From: Paenibacillus pabuli
GTDB lineage: Bacteria > Bacillota > Bacilli > Paenibacillales > Paenibacillaceae
Length of the DNA: 64,000 nucleotides
Direction: 5' to 3'
Assembly (NCBI RefSeq): GCF_023101145.1
Contig: NZ_CP073714.1
Span: forward strand, 6,758,001-6,822,000
A program made the translations under genes and the position numbers. Below are positions 18,978 to 28,313 of the stretch, one piece after another (position 1 is the first letter of the stretch; the number at the start of each line of letters is the position of its first letter). The notes beneath the pieces were generated by a model. It searched no databases. It had not been told where the DNA came from and was given only the letters and a program-made list of their open reading frames with translations.

Positions 18978-20144
18978 TTATTGATCTTCATCTACAGGGA
19001 ACTGCTCATCTTCATCGTCCTGGATATCCGCTCGATCAGCAAGGACCACCGTCCGAGTGACAATATCGCCGTCTGTTTGCATCAGCAGTTTGACCTTCTG
19101 TCCTGGCACATACGTTTTGAGCAGCTCATTGATATCCACCACAGAGGACACACGTGTGCCTGCCACACTGTATAACACATCTCCCTCTTTGATTTTGGCT
19201 TTCTTCGCTTGAGGTGATAGCACACTCGTAATTGTCAAAGGATCATCTGTAGGCAGGCCCACAATCGCTGACCAGCTCTCTTCCAGTTGCAGGCCAAGAC
19301 TTGCACGCTTAATTTTTCCATATTCAAAGAACTGATTAATAATATATTGAACGGTATCTACTGGAATCGAAAATCCCATGCTCTCGATACCCACTGCTGA
19401 AAATTTCATAGAGTTAATGCCAACGACTTCACCTTTGAGATTGACCAGCGGTCCGCCGCTGTTGCCCGGGTTAATGGCCGTATCTGTTTGGATCAGGCGA
19501 TAGGTGGCCTCCACTCCGCGATTAAGACCACTGATTACGCCCACTGTCGCCGAGTTGCGCAAAGAGAAGGAAATCGGTGTGCCGATGGCAATAACGGTTT
19601 CTCCAACGGTTGTTTTTGAAGCTTTGGCAAAGGTCGCCGGTTTAAGAGATTTGGCATTAATTTTGATTAGAGCGATATCGCTTAACGGGTCACTGTATGT
19701 TTTGGTGATTTTATATGTATTGCCATCGGTCGTCACGACCACTGGATTGATTAATCCATCAACCACATGGGCATTCGTCACAATCCAGCCGTTGGAGCGT
19801 ATGATCACGCCAGTACCGTGAGCCAGGTTATAGCGATCCGATGTGATACCATCCTGTGATTCAGTAGATTTGCCGATGATGCCTACAACAGATGGAGATA
19901 CTTTTTCAATTACTTTTGGAACAGCTTCACTGCCCTTATACTGAAACGTTCCAGATTTGGCGTCATATTGCCCACTTCCTCCGAGCGCTTTGACTAAATC
20001 CTTTGAACTGACATATACTTGTCCATCTACCACTTTGGCTTGCATACTTGATGAAGACTCCGCTGCTCCAGCCGTTGCTGCAACACTGATCGAGAGTACA
20101 GCAGCCATCAGTATGGCTACGCCCTTTTTCCCCAACACTCTCAT
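18978..20144 (-). CDS. HtrA/DegP-type serine protease with N-terminal stalk segment and PDZ domain
   Basis: A 388-residue secreted or membrane-anchored S1C protease. A signal peptide (1-27) precedes a short copper-amine-oxidase-like stalk segment (VDGQVYVSSKDLVKALGG). The protease domain follows, with His near 125 (NAHVVDG), Asp near 155 (SDIALIKI) and Ser near 228 (NPGNSGGP). A PDZ domain covers about 285-370 (IKEGDVLYSVAG). The C-terminus is acidic (DDEDEQFPVDEDQ). It probably degrades or refolds damaged exported proteins. Its stop overlaps the open frame of the downstream stalk-domain gene, suggesting one operon. The paralogue (HtrA, HtrB, YyxA) cannot be decided. Confidence 0.9.
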   Translation of the reverse strand: MRVLGKKGVAILMAAVLSISVAATAGAAESSSSMQAKVVDGQVYVSSKDLVKALGGSGQYDAKSGTFQYKGSEAVPKVIEKVSPSVVGIIGKSTESQDGITSDRYNLAHGTGVIIRSNGWIVTNAHVVDGLINPVVVTTDGNTYKITKTYSDPLSDIALIKINAKSLKPATFAKASKTTVGETVIAIGTPISFSLRNSATVGVISGLNRGVEATYRLIQTDTAINPGNSGGPLVNLKGEVVGINSMKFSAVGIESMGFSIPVDTVQYIINQFFEYGKIKRASLGLQLEESWSAIVGLPTDDPLTITSVLSPQAKKAKIKEGDVLYSVAGTRVSSVVDINELLKTYVPGQKVKLLMQTDGDIVTRTVVLADRADIQDDEDEQFPVDEDQ

Positions 20145-20334
20145 TCTCTCACCTGACCCTCTCTATATATCTCCGTTATGCAACCAAACGTTAAGATCCA
20201 TCGTTGAATCTTTTTCTCTATTATCTGCAATACCGGTATCCTCCAATTTAACATACAAATTATTCCTCTACAATTGCTTTAAGACCTAATTTCCATAGAG
20301 ATGATCCTATTATTCAACCCACTCTACAAAATAC

Positions 20335-20370
20335 AAAAAAACACCCTCCTTAACTGCCTGGAAAGTGTTT
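20335..20370 (-). terminator. intrinsic terminator after the small membrane protein gene
   Basis: Minus strand stem AAACACTTTCC with GGAGGGTGTTT (two G-U pairs) and a run of T residues. It lies 46 bp past the stop at 20416. Confidence 0.75.
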
Positions 20371-20415
20371 GTCTGTTCTTCTACCTACTGTTTTCAAATA
20401 AGTTCAGCGGTGTCT

Positions 20416-20628
20416 CTACGAACCAAACCAACCGGTAATCATGGCATAATCCGTCAAAAGGAATACCAGCAGACTGACCACTGCAAATCCGATAGCAAAT
20501 AAATTCTTCTTCGGTGCGCGAATCAGGCGAACTACTCCGATGAAAATCAGGATCGTAAACAAGATGACAAAAATATCAAACGCATTAAAATTCGAAGTAC
20601 TCGCCGCGGCAGCTTCTGCAAACAGCAT
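20416..20628 (-). CDS. small two-helix membrane protein, unknown function
   Basis: 70 residues with two transmembrane segments, about 17-36 and 44-68, separated by a basic loop (RLIRAPKKN). The middle (KKNLFAIGFAVVS) resembles the DUF2759 family of small Bacillales membrane proteins, but this is a weak match by eye. The frame is open to 20661, but GAGGAGG lies inside that extension, 11 nt before ATG 20628, so the shorter form is chosen. It has its own terminator. No function can be assigned. Confidence 0.7.
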   Translation of the reverse strand: MLFAEAAAASTSNFNAFDIFVILFTILIFIGVVRLIRAPKKNLFAIGFAVVSLLVFLLTDYAMITGWFGS

Positions 20629-21070
20629 GGATAGACAGACCTCCTCACCATAGTTGAACATACATTTTGCATAAATCCAATGACTGAATCCCCATCAGCA
20701 TGAAGTAAATTGAAATGAGGCTATCACTTCCAACTTACAACTTGTACCCTGAACCGATTCAAGTCATGCAAAATGCCGAATGCTAACGCATACCCTAATA
20801 TCTTCCTCTATGTTATCTGTACCCTGCTTGTAATGCAAGCCCTATCATCCATAAAAATGAAAAAAATCCAGTTAGGCAATAGATTGATGGAATGCTTGCT
20901 CTACCGCATATGTAAACACTTTCACTAATGTCTGAATGAGATTTAGACAACGGCAAAATATCAGAAAACCCTTCTCCTCGGAAGAAGAGGACATCAGCTC
21001 ATACACCGATGCCGCCTACTTCATGAAAAAAAGGGTTAGATATTCACAATCAACCTGTATACTGGAGCAT
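20629..21070. other. 442-bp intergenic region between uvrA and the small membrane protein gene
   Basis: Contains a possible uvrA terminator: minus strand arms AACCCTT and AAGGGTT (20967-20973 and 21031-21037) enclose a smaller TCCTC/GAGGA hairpin, followed by only four T residues. The rest is AT-rich with no convincing gene or promoter. Confidence 0.45.
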
Positions 21071-23929
21071 TTACTCCGTCAATTGTAACGTCTTGCTTCG
21101 TTCCGTATCCCGCTCCAACACTGGTTTCAAATACTTACCGGTATAGGAAGCTTCCACTTTAATAATATCCTCAGGCGTACCTGTCGCAACAATGGTTCCG
21201 CCACCACTTCCACCTTCCGGACCCAGATCAACGATATAATCGGCTGTTTTGATAACATCCAGGTTATGCTCAATAACCAGTACAGATTCACCAGAATCGA
21301 CCAGACGATGCAGGACGTTCAGCAGACGATCAATATCATCCACATGAAGACCAGTTGTTGGCTCATCCAGAATATATATCGTTTTGCCTGTACTGCGACG
21401 ATACAGCTCGGAAGCGAGCTTCACGCGTTGTGCTTCACCGCCGGACAAAGTTGTTGCAGGCTGGCCCAAATTAATGTAGCCCAGACCCACGTCGAGCAAG
21501 GTTTGCATTTTGCGATGAATTTTCGGAATGTTCTCGAAGAATTGCGTTGCATCCTCTACCGTCATTTCCAGCACATCTGCAATATTTTTGTTTTTGTATT
21601 TAACTTCAAGGGTTTCGCGATTGTACCGTTTGCCTTTGCAGACCTCACAAGGCACGTAGACATCTGGCAGGAAGTGCATCTCAATTTTGATAATACCGTC
21701 CCCACGACATGCTTCACAACGTCCACCTTTAATATTAAAACTGAACCGACCTTTTTTGTATCCACGCACTTTGGCTTCATTGGTCTGTGCAAACAGATCA
21801 CGGATGTCATCAAAGACGCCTGTATACGTAGCCGGGTTGGAGCGTGGTGTCCGTCCAATTGGCGATTGGTCAATATCAATGACTTTATCGATATGTTCCA
21901 GTCCCCGAATCTCTTTATGCAGACCTGGGCGTACACGTGCGCGATTCAAATCACGAGCCAGCGTTTTATACAAAATCTCATTAATTAGCGTCGATTTACC
22001 CGAGCCGGATACACCCGTTACTGCGGTAAATACACCCACCGGAATTTTAACATTCAGGTTTTTCAGGTTATTTTCCTTCGCTCCACGCACTTCCAGCCAG
22101 CGGTCTCCGACACTACGACGTTCGGTACGTACCGGAATAAACTTGCGACCACTTAGATATTGACCCGTTAACGAGTTCTCGTCATTCATGATTTCTTCAG
22201 GTGTGCCCTGCGACATGATAGTACCACCGTGGATACCTGCTCCCGGACCAATATCGATAATATAATCGGCGGCCAGCATCGTATCCTCATCATGTTCAAC
22301 CACGATCAGTGTGTTACCGATATCCCGCATGTGAACGAGTGTGGAGATCAGACGATCATTATCCCGTTGATGCAGGCCGATACTCGGCTCATCCAGAATA
22401 TACAGCACGCCCATCAGGCTGGAACCAATCTGTGTCGCCAGTCTGATCCGCTGGGCTTCACCACCAGACAACGTTCCTGCAGCACGGCTCAGGGTCAGGT
22501 AATCCAGTCCTACGTTCACCAGGAAGCCGAGACGGCTGTTGATTTCTTTTAAAATAAGTTTGGAGATCATTTCCTCTTTCTCACTCAATTGCAGCGAATC
22601 GAAGAAACGGCCAGCTTCCCCAATGGACAAACTTGTCACATAAGCCATGTTGTGGTCGTTAATCGTAACAGCAAGGCTTTCACGTTTCAGTCGCTGTCCT
22701 TTACATGATCCACACGGCTTGGCACTCATATAACCTTCAATGAATTCACGGATACCTTCGGATGCTGTCTCACGGTAACGACGCTCCAGATTATTCACAA
22801 TACCTTCAAAGGTAACCAGTGCTTCTTTCCGTTGTCCAAAATCATTCTCGTACCGGAAACGAATTTTCTCCGTACCTGTACCCTGCAACAGCTTGTTCAT
22901 TTGGTCAGCAGGGAGATCTTCTACAGGTACGTTTTGCGGGATGTTAAAGTGTTCGCATACCGACTTGAGGAACTGTGGATAATAGGTTGATGTGCCACCT
23001 GTCCACGCATCAAACGCACCGTCTTCAATTGTTTTGCTGCGATCCGGCACCAGTAAGTCCGGATCAACAATCATTTTGACACCTAATCCATCACAGTCCG
23101 GACAGGCTCCAAATGGGCTGTTGAACGAAAACATGCGCGGCGCCAGCTCTTCAATACTGAATCCACACACCGGGCAGGCAAAGTTGGAACTGAAACGCAG
23201 TTCTTCTTCACCCATAATATCTACCAGTAGTTGTCCACCGGACAGATTAAGTGCAGTCTCAATCGAATCGGCCAAACGTGATTGCACATCTTCCTTGATC
23301 ACGATCCGGTCAACAACAACTTCAATCGTATGCTTTTTGTTCTTCTCCAATTGAATATCTTCAGACAGATCACGTAGTTCCCCGTTCACCCGAACACGGA
23401 CAAAACCTTGTTTCGAGATATCGGAAAACACACTTTTGTGTTCACCTTTGCGTCCCGAGACAATCGGTGCCAGAATCTGCAACCGGGTCCGCTCAGGATA
23501 TTGCATCACGCGGTCTACCATTTGCTCTACGGTCTGAGATGTGATCTCCACGCCATGATCCGGACAATGAGGATGTCCGATACGCGCAAATAACAGACGC
23601 AGATAGTCATAAATTTCAGTAACCGTTCCGACGGTAGAACGCGGGTTACGACTTGTCGTTTTCTGATCTATGGAAATAGCCGGTGACAACCCTTCAATCG
23701 AATCGACATCCGGTTTCTCCATCTGTCCCAAGAACTGCCGTGCATAAGCCGATAATGATTCAACGTAACGTCGCTGTCCTTCGGCATATATCGTATCAAA
23801 AGCCAGCGAGGACTTGCCTGAGCCACTTAGACCAGTCAATACAACAAAACGGTCCCGCGGGATGGTGATATCAATGTTTTTGAGGTTATGCGCTCGTGCG
23901 CCTTTGATGACAATGTTCTCGCTCGCCAA
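21071..23929 (-). CDS. uvrA: excinuclease ABC subunit A
   Basis: Damage-recognition ATPase of nucleotide excision repair, 952 residues. Two ABC ATPase modules are present: the first Walker A is GLSGSGKSSLAF (about residue 33), the second GVSGSGKSTLI (about 640). Both LSGGEAQR signatures are present. Zinc modules show as CPVCGFS...CPDC and CEACRGDG...CEVCKG. The start is TTG at 23929 with AAAGGA 9 nt upstream; the ATG seen at the RBS is out of frame. It lies downstream of uvrB but is separated by 561 bp containing several strong hairpins, so coupled transcription is uncertain. Confidence 0.98.
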   Translation of the reverse strand: MASENIVIKGARAHNLKNIDITIPRDRFVVLTGLSGSGKSSLAFDTIYAEGQRRYVESLSAYARQFLGQMEKPDVDSIEGLSPAISIDQKTTSRNPRSTVGTVTEIYDYLRLLFARIGHPHCPDHGVEITSQTVEQMVDRVMQYPERTRLQILAPIVSGRKGEHKSVFSDISKQGFVRVRVNGELRDLSEDIQLEKNKKHTIEVVVDRIVIKEDVQSRLADSIETALNLSGGQLLVDIMGEEELRFSSNFACPVCGFSIEELAPRMFSFNSPFGACPDCDGLGVKMIVDPDLLVPDRSKTIEDGAFDAWTGGTSTYYPQFLKSVCEHFNIPQNVPVEDLPADQMNKLLQGTGTEKIRFRYENDFGQRKEALVTFEGIVNNLERRYRETASEGIREFIEGYMSAKPCGSCKGQRLKRESLAVTINDHNMAYVTSLSIGEAGRFFDSLQLSEKEEMISKLILKEINSRLGFLVNVGLDYLTLSRAAGTLSGGEAQRIRLATQIGSSLMGVLYILDEPSIGLHQRDNDRLISTLVHMRDIGNTLIVVEHDEDTMLAADYIIDIGPGAGIHGGTIMSQGTPEEIMNDENSLTGQYLSGRKFIPVRTERRSVGDRWLEVRGAKENNLKNLNVKIPVGVFTAVTGVSGSGKSTLINEILYKTLARDLNRARVRPGLHKEIRGLEHIDKVIDIDQSPIGRTPRSNPATYTGVFDDIRDLFAQTNEAKVRGYKKGRFSFNIKGGRCEACRGDGIIKIEMHFLPDVYVPCEVCKGKRYNRETLEVKYKNKNIADVLEMTVEDATQFFENIPKIHRKMQTLLDVGLGYINLGQPATTLSGGEAQRVKLASELYRRSTGKTIYILDEPTTGLHVDDIDRLLNVLHRLVDSGESVLVIEHNLDVIKTADYIVDLGPEGGSGGGTIVATGTPEDIIKVEASYTGKYLKPVLERDTERSKTLQLTE

Positions 23930-23975
23930 TGGTATTCATCCTTTCAAAGTCAAAGTCTTTTCGATCCCTCCCAAA

Positions 23976-24126
23976 CCCTCCCTTCCAAGGGAGGGCCCCA
24001 GAGGGCGCAGCCCTCTGGACACCCGAAACAGGCGGTGCGATCGTGATTGGTCGGGTCTTGCTATGTGAATGGTTGTTGTATGCCCGCAGCTTCATCCAGG
24101 ATACCGGCCTCTTGGCCGGTATCCTG
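23976..24126. repeat. three consecutive perfect hairpins in the uvrB-uvrA spacer
   Basis: 23976-23995 is CCCTCCCTT, loop CC, AAGGGAGGG. 23998-24018 is CCAGAGGGC, loop GCA, GCCCTCTGG. 24097-24126 is a 13-bp stem CAGGATACCGGCC with loop TCTT. All are perfect. None is followed by a clear T tract on the minus strand, so they look like structural repeats rather than simple terminators. Confidence 0.85.
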
Positions 24127-24152
24127 AATGGCTGCTCTACCACGAGAGCGCC

Positions 24153-24276
24153 GCTCACGGCTTCGCCTCGCTCGCGATGGGTCGCCATTGCCTTTGGCTC
24201 GGCTCCCCTTGAACACCGGGACGCTCACGGCTTCGCCTCGCTCGCGATGGTCGCCATTGCCTTTGGCTCGGCTCCC
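24153..24276. repeat. two near-identical 54-55 bp direct repeats
   Basis: 24153-24207 and 24223-24276 are the same sequence apart from one extra G, starting GCTCACGGCTTCGCC and ending GGCTCGGCTCCC, at a 70-bp period. They are GC-rich compared with their surroundings and lie in the uvrB-uvrA spacer. Confidence 0.9.
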
Positions 24277-24402
24277 AAGGACACAACTTTCAATTGCTTT
24301 CCTATAAACCTTTTAACCAATTTCAAGTTTTCTATCAGTATAGACCTGATTATCCGTTTTCAACATGTCTAATTATCGGAAGATACTACTGATTTCTTTA
24401 CT

Positions 24403-24438
24403 CAACAAGAGAACGGCCACCCGGCCGTTCTCTTGTTG
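24403..24438 (-). terminator. 16-bp perfect hairpin after uvrB
   Basis: CAACAAGAGAACGGCC pairs perfectly with GGCCGTTCTCTTGTTG around a 4-nt loop, 53 bp past the uvrB stop. There is no long T tract on the minus strand, so it may terminate poorly or act as a 3' stabiliser. Confidence 0.6.
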
Positions 24439-24490
24439 CAGATCTCATTACTGTGCCTATATCTTAACTTATGCTATCTGGCTTAACGAT

Positions 24491-26482
24491 CTATTCTGCG
24501 CGCAGCTCCAACAATGCATCACGAAGTTCCGCAGCACGCTCAAACTGCAGGTTTTTGGCTGCGTCTTTCATCTCTGCTTCTAGGCGCTGAATAAGCGCCT
24601 GGCGGTCCTTCTTCGACATCTTCTCGGCAGCGCCTGTAAGATAGTCTTTCTTGGATTCAGCAACTTTGGTTGCTTCAATCACATCACGCACTTTTTTGCG
24701 AATCGTCTGTGGTGTAATGCCATGCTCTTCGTTATATGCGATCTGGATGGCACGGCGGCGTTCCGTTTCCTTAATTGCTTTATCCATCGAATCCGTCACT
24801 TTGTCACCGTACAGAATGACTCGACCTTCGCTGTTCCGCGCCGCCCGACCAATCGTTTGGATCAGTGAGCGTTCCGAGCGTAGGAAGCCTTCCTTGTCGG
24901 CATCCAAAATGGCTACCAGAGAAACTTCCGGAAGATCCAGACCTTCCCGGAGCAAGTTGATTCCGATCAGCACATGGAATGTACCCAGTCGGAGATCACG
25001 CAGGATTGCCATACGCTCCAACGTCTTGATCTCGGAGTGCAAATAACGTACCTTGATTCCGATCTCCTTCAGATAATCTGTTAAATCCTCGGACATCTTC
25101 TTCGTTAATGTGGTGATCAGAACCCGCTCATCTTTCGCAATCCGGTCGTTAATCTCACCAATCAAGTCATCAATCTGCCCTTTCGTTGGGCGCAGTTCAA
25201 TAATTGGATCAAGCAGACCGGTTGGACGAATGATCTGTTGGACCATCGTATCCGTATGCTCTATCTCGTAAGGACCCGGTGTCGCGGAGACATAGATGAT
25301 CTGATTCATCTTTTCTTCGAACTCTTCGAATTTGAGCGGACGGTTATCCAGGGCAGATGGCAGACGGAATCCGTGATCAACTAGTACAGTCTTCCGTGCT
25401 TGGTCACCGTTATACATGGCACGAATCTGTGGCAGAGTTACGTGAGACTCATCGACCACAATCAACATGTCATCCGGGAAATAGTCCATCAATGTGTATG
25501 GTGTATCGCCACGTTCGCGGAACGTCAATGGTCCGGAGTAGTTCTCAATCCCTGAACAGAACCCGACTTCCTTCATCATCTCGATATCGTAACGTGTACG
25601 CTGCTCCAGTCGTTGAGCTTCCAGCAGTTTCCCCTGTTCTCTCAGCACTTCAAGACGTTCTTCAAGTTCACGCTCAATGTTCACCAGCGCCACTCGCATC
25701 GTCTCTTCCTGGGTTACGAAGTGAGATGCCGGGAAGATGGCAATATGTTCACGTTCGCCAACCAGTTCTCCGGTTAACACGTCAATCTCCGTAATTTTCT
25801 CAATCTCATCACCGAATAATTCCACCCGAATCGCATGTTCACCCTTGGAAGCCGGGAAAATCTCGATAACGTCACCGCGAACGCGGAACGTGCCACGCAC
25901 AAAATTAATGTCATTCCGCTGATACTGAATCTCTACCAGACGAGACAAAATCTGATTACGCGGTTTCTCCATGCCTACCCGCAGTGACAACAGCATGCTG
26001 GAATAATCATGCGGCGAACCCAAACCATAGATGCAGGATACACTCGCTACAATAATGACATCCCTGCGCTCAAACAACGAGCTGGTCGCCGCATGCCGCA
26101 GCTTGTCAATCTCTTCATTAATGCTCGAATCCTTCTCGATATACGTATCGGATGAAGGAATGTAGGCTTCTGGCTGATAGTAGTCGTAGTAACTGACAAA
26201 ATACTCAACCATGTTATTCGGAAAAAAATCTTTGAACTCACTTGCAAGCTGTGCTGCCAGCGTTTTATTGTGGGCAATAATCAGTGTGGGACGTTGCAGC
26301 TTGGCAATCGTCTGTGCAATAGTGAACGTCTTGCCCGTACCGGTTGCACCCAGCAGCGTCTGATATCTCTTCCCCTCCTGAACACCCTTCACCAATTCTT
26401 CAATGGCTACTGGCTGATCACCTTGGGGAGAAAACTCTGACTCGATTTCGAACGTTTTGTCGCTCATTATAATATCGCTCAT
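24491..26482 (-). CDS. uvrB: excinuclease ABC subunit B
   Basis: Helicase-like damage-verification subunit of UvrABC, 663 residues. Walker A is GATGTGKTFTIA. The beta-hairpin is YYDYYQPEAYIP. Further helicase motifs include DESHVTLPQ, NLLREGLDLPEVSLV and TIGRAARN. The C-terminal 40 residues form the UVR/UvrC-binding coiled coil. AGGGTGAG precedes ATG 26482. A sigma-A promoter overlapped downstream by a LexA-type box lies about 90-140 bp upstream, in the spacer shared with motA. Confidence 0.98.
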   Translation of the reverse strand: MSDIIMSDKTFEIESEFSPQGDQPVAIEELVKGVQEGKRYQTLLGATGTGKTFTIAQTIAKLQRPTLIIAHNKTLAAQLASEFKDFFPNNMVEYFVSYYDYYQPEAYIPSSDTYIEKDSSINEEIDKLRHAATSSLFERRDVIIVASVSCIYGLGSPHDYSSMLLSLRVGMEKPRNQILSRLVEIQYQRNDINFVRGTFRVRGDVIEIFPASKGEHAIRVELFGDEIEKITEIDVLTGELVGEREHIAIFPASHFVTQEETMRVALVNIERELEERLEVLREQGKLLEAQRLEQRTRYDIEMMKEVGFCSGIENYSGPLTFRERGDTPYTLMDYFPDDMLIVVDESHVTLPQIRAMYNGDQARKTVLVDHGFRLPSALDNRPLKFEEFEEKMNQIIYVSATPGPYEIEHTDTMVQQIIRPTGLLDPIIELRPTKGQIDDLIGEINDRIAKDERVLITTLTKKMSEDLTDYLKEIGIKVRYLHSEIKTLERMAILRDLRLGTFHVLIGINLLREGLDLPEVSLVAILDADKEGFLRSERSLIQTIGRAARNSEGRVILYGDKVTDSMDKAIKETERRRAIQIAYNEEHGITPQTIRKKVRDVIEATKVAESKKDYLTGAAEKMSKKDRQALIQRLEAEMKDAAKNLQFERAAELRDALLELRAE

Positions 26483-26543
26483 TGCCGTATCTCACCCTAT
26501 CGTCTAAAATAATAGTCACTATATATTGTCGAAGTTCCCCGAA

Positions 26544-26572
26544 TTTACATATGGGAAAACTTATAGTAATAA
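26544..26572 (+). promoter_or_regulatory. possible motA promoter
   Basis: TTTACA (26544-26549), 17-bp spacer, TAATAA (26567-26572), about 80 bp before motA. It directly abuts the LexA-type box. I found no good SigD motif of flagellar genes in this spacer. Confidence 0.4.
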
Positions 26573-26584
26573 GAATATTTGTTC
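26573..26584. promoter_or_regulatory. LexA (DinR)-type SOS box upstream of uvrB
   Basis: On the minus strand it reads GAACAAATATTC. The Bacillus SOS box core is GAAC-N4-GTTC, so there is one mismatch. It lies 7 bp downstream of the uvrB -10, in the start-point region, a position that allows repression. uvrB is an SOS gene in Bacillus. Confidence 0.65.
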
Positions 26585-26591
26585 CCGTTTG

Positions 26592-26620
26592 ATTATACCT
26601 CGTCTGTGCAAGTGATGCAA
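26592..26620 (-). promoter_or_regulatory. sigma-A promoter of uvrB
   Basis: Minus strand TTGCAT (26620-26615), 17-bp spacer, perfect TATAAT (26597-26592). The predicted start is near 26585, within the SOS box. Confidence 0.75.
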
Positions 26621-26651
26621 TCGCGAAGTAAAGATAGGAGTGGGTTAATTT

Positions 26652-27449
26652 ATGGATATTGCGACACTTATCGGCATTATTGCCGGGATTGCCGCAGTCA
26701 TTAGTGGTTTTTTGTGGGAAGGTGGTCAATTATCCGGTCTGATGCAAAAGACGGCTGCTCTAATTGTATTTGGTGGAACGATTGCCGCAGTTGTTGCCAG
26801 TTTTCCTGCACATCGGCTGCGTACGATTCCTGCTGCCCTCCGCATGGCCTTTGGGCGTAACAACAATGACTCAAGCCAGTGGGTTGAAGAACTTGTAGAT
26901 ATGTCTTCAATCGCCCGCCGCTCAGGCGTGCTTGCACTGGAACGAAAAGTAATGGACCATCCGCATCCATTTTTGCAAGATGGTATTCAGATGGTTGTCG
27001 ATGGCACAGATCAGGATGTTGTTCGCCAGATCATGGAGATGGAGATTGATTCCGTCGAACAAAAATATGAAGGTTACGCCAAAATTTTTGAATCAGCAGG
27101 CGGTTATGCTCCAACGATGGGTATCATTGGTACCGTGATGGGACTTATTCAGGTACTCGGCAGTCTGACCGATCCTACAGGACTCGGACCAGCGATTGCT
27201 GTTGCCTTTACCGCAACCCTATACGGGGTCGCTAGCGCCAATCTTATCTTTTTACCCATTGCATCCAAAATTAAATCCCGTGGCGCAGACGAAATTCAGA
27301 CAATGGAAATGCTGATCGAAGGTGTACTTTCCATCCAGAACGGGGAAAACCCCCAACTTGTGCGTAAACGGCTGGAGTCCTTCACCCTTACTCACCGCCA
27401 GTCCACACGCCCTGTTGTGAAGGAGGGATTGGATGAGTCGGCGCAGTAA
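26652..27449 (+). CDS. motA: flagellar motor stator protein MotA
   Basis: Proton (or sodium) channel subunit of the flagellar stator, 265 residues, four membrane helices. The MotA/TolQ signature is GGYAPTMGIIGTVMGLIQVL with the conserved Pro and Gly residues, followed by AIAVAFTATLYGVASANL. The cytoplasmic loop after helix 2 carries charged residues expected to meet FliG. AGGAG lies upstream of ATG 26652. Its 3' end overlaps motB by 17 nt, so the two are coupled. Ion choice (MotA versus MotP) cannot be read safely from the sequence. Confidence 0.93.
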   Translation: MDIATLIGIIAGIAAVISGFLWEGGQLSGLMQKTAALIVFGGTIAAVVASFPAHRLRTIPAALRMAFGRNNNDSSQWVEELVDMSSIARRSGVLALERKVMDHPHPFLQDGIQMVVDGTDQDVVRQIMEMEIDSVEQKYEGYAKIFESAGGYAPTMGIIGTVMGLIQVLGSLTDPTGLGPAIAVAFTATLYGVASANLIFLPIASKIKSRGADEIQTMEMLIEGVLSIQNGENPQLVRKRLESFTLTHRQSTRPVVKEGLDESAQ

Positions 27450-28275
27450 ACGGCGCGGAAAACGTGAACCTGGAGATCATCGAGATCGCTGGATGATTAC
27501 CTATGCCGATCTCATTACTCTGCTGCTGATCTTTTTTGTGATTATGTATGCGATGAGCCATCTGGATTCTGGCAAATACGATGTGGTTACCCAATCGCTG
27601 CAAAATACATTTAACCAATCCAATTCCCTGCTTGACCAAGGTGAAGGGATTGCTGGTACTGCGGGACAAGCCATTACCAAAAATCCACCTTCCCAGATTC
27701 AGGGAGAAGACCCCGGAGAAGGCGAAGGATCCTCTTCCGGCTCCGAAACAGGGACGTCAGATGATGACGATCAGCCACTTACGGAGCGGGAGGAGCAATT
27801 CAGATCACAGGAGCAGGAACTGCAAAATCTGTTCAATGTGATTACCCAGTATATCGAGGACAATAAACTGGAAAACCAGATTTTTGTTGCTGACAAGCCG
27901 CAAGGCATCTCCATTACACTCAGCGACCGCTTCCTGTTTGATCAGGGCAAAGCCGCACTCAAAAGTGATGCTGCACCCACACTGAGCAAATTGGCAAGCC
28001 TGTTCCGTGATCTGAGCACCGTTGTCAGCATTGAAGGGCATACGGATAACGTTCCTGTCGGGGCAAACGCTACCTATAAGGACAATTGGGAGCTTTCCGG
28101 GGAACGTGCACTGTCTGTATTGCGATTTTTTCTCGATAAAGAAAAGCTTGACCCAGACGGTTTTCAATATGCAGGATACGCGGATACCCGCCCAACTGCG
28201 GATAATACCACCGCCGCAGGGCGGCAAAAAAATAGACGTGTGGAAATCACCGTCTTGCGTCAACTCCAGCCTTAA
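27433..28275 (+). CDS. motB: flagellar motor stator protein MotB
   Basis: Peptidoglycan-anchored stator partner of MotA, 280 residues. A basic N-terminus (SRRSKRRGKR) precedes one membrane helix holding the ion-binding Asp26 (TYADLITLLLI). A plug and an acidic Gly/Ser-rich linker (about 85-120) follow, then an OmpA-like peptidoglycan-binding domain (IEGHTDNVPVG; NRRVEI). AAGGAGG is 6 nt before the ATG, inside motA. A terminator hairpin follows 39 bp after the stop. Confidence 0.93.
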   Translation: MSRRSKRRGKREPGDHRDRWMITYADLITLLLIFFVIMYAMSHLDSGKYDVVTQSLQNTFNQSNSLLDQGEGIAGTAGQAITKNPPSQIQGEDPGEGEGSSSGSETGTSDDDDQPLTEREEQFRSQEQELQNLFNVITQYIEDNKLENQIFVADKPQGISITLSDRFLFDQGKAALKSDAAPTLSKLASLFRDLSTVVSIEGHTDNVPVGANATYKDNWELSGERALSVLRFFLDKEKLDPDGFQYAGYADTRPTADNTTAAGRQKNRRVEITVLRQLQP

Positions 28276-28313
28276 ATTGTATTATTTCGCATAAAGCAGC
28301 ATCAATTCAATCT

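Noticed and set aside
23929..23949. ATG within the uvrA RBS region as the start
   Set aside because: It is out of frame with uvrA; the TTG at 23929 fits the family N-terminus and RBS spacing.
24153..24276. A possible CRISPR array
   Set aside because: Only two 54-55 bp repeats with a 15-bp spacer, no leader and no cas genes; a tandem or dispersed repeat instead.
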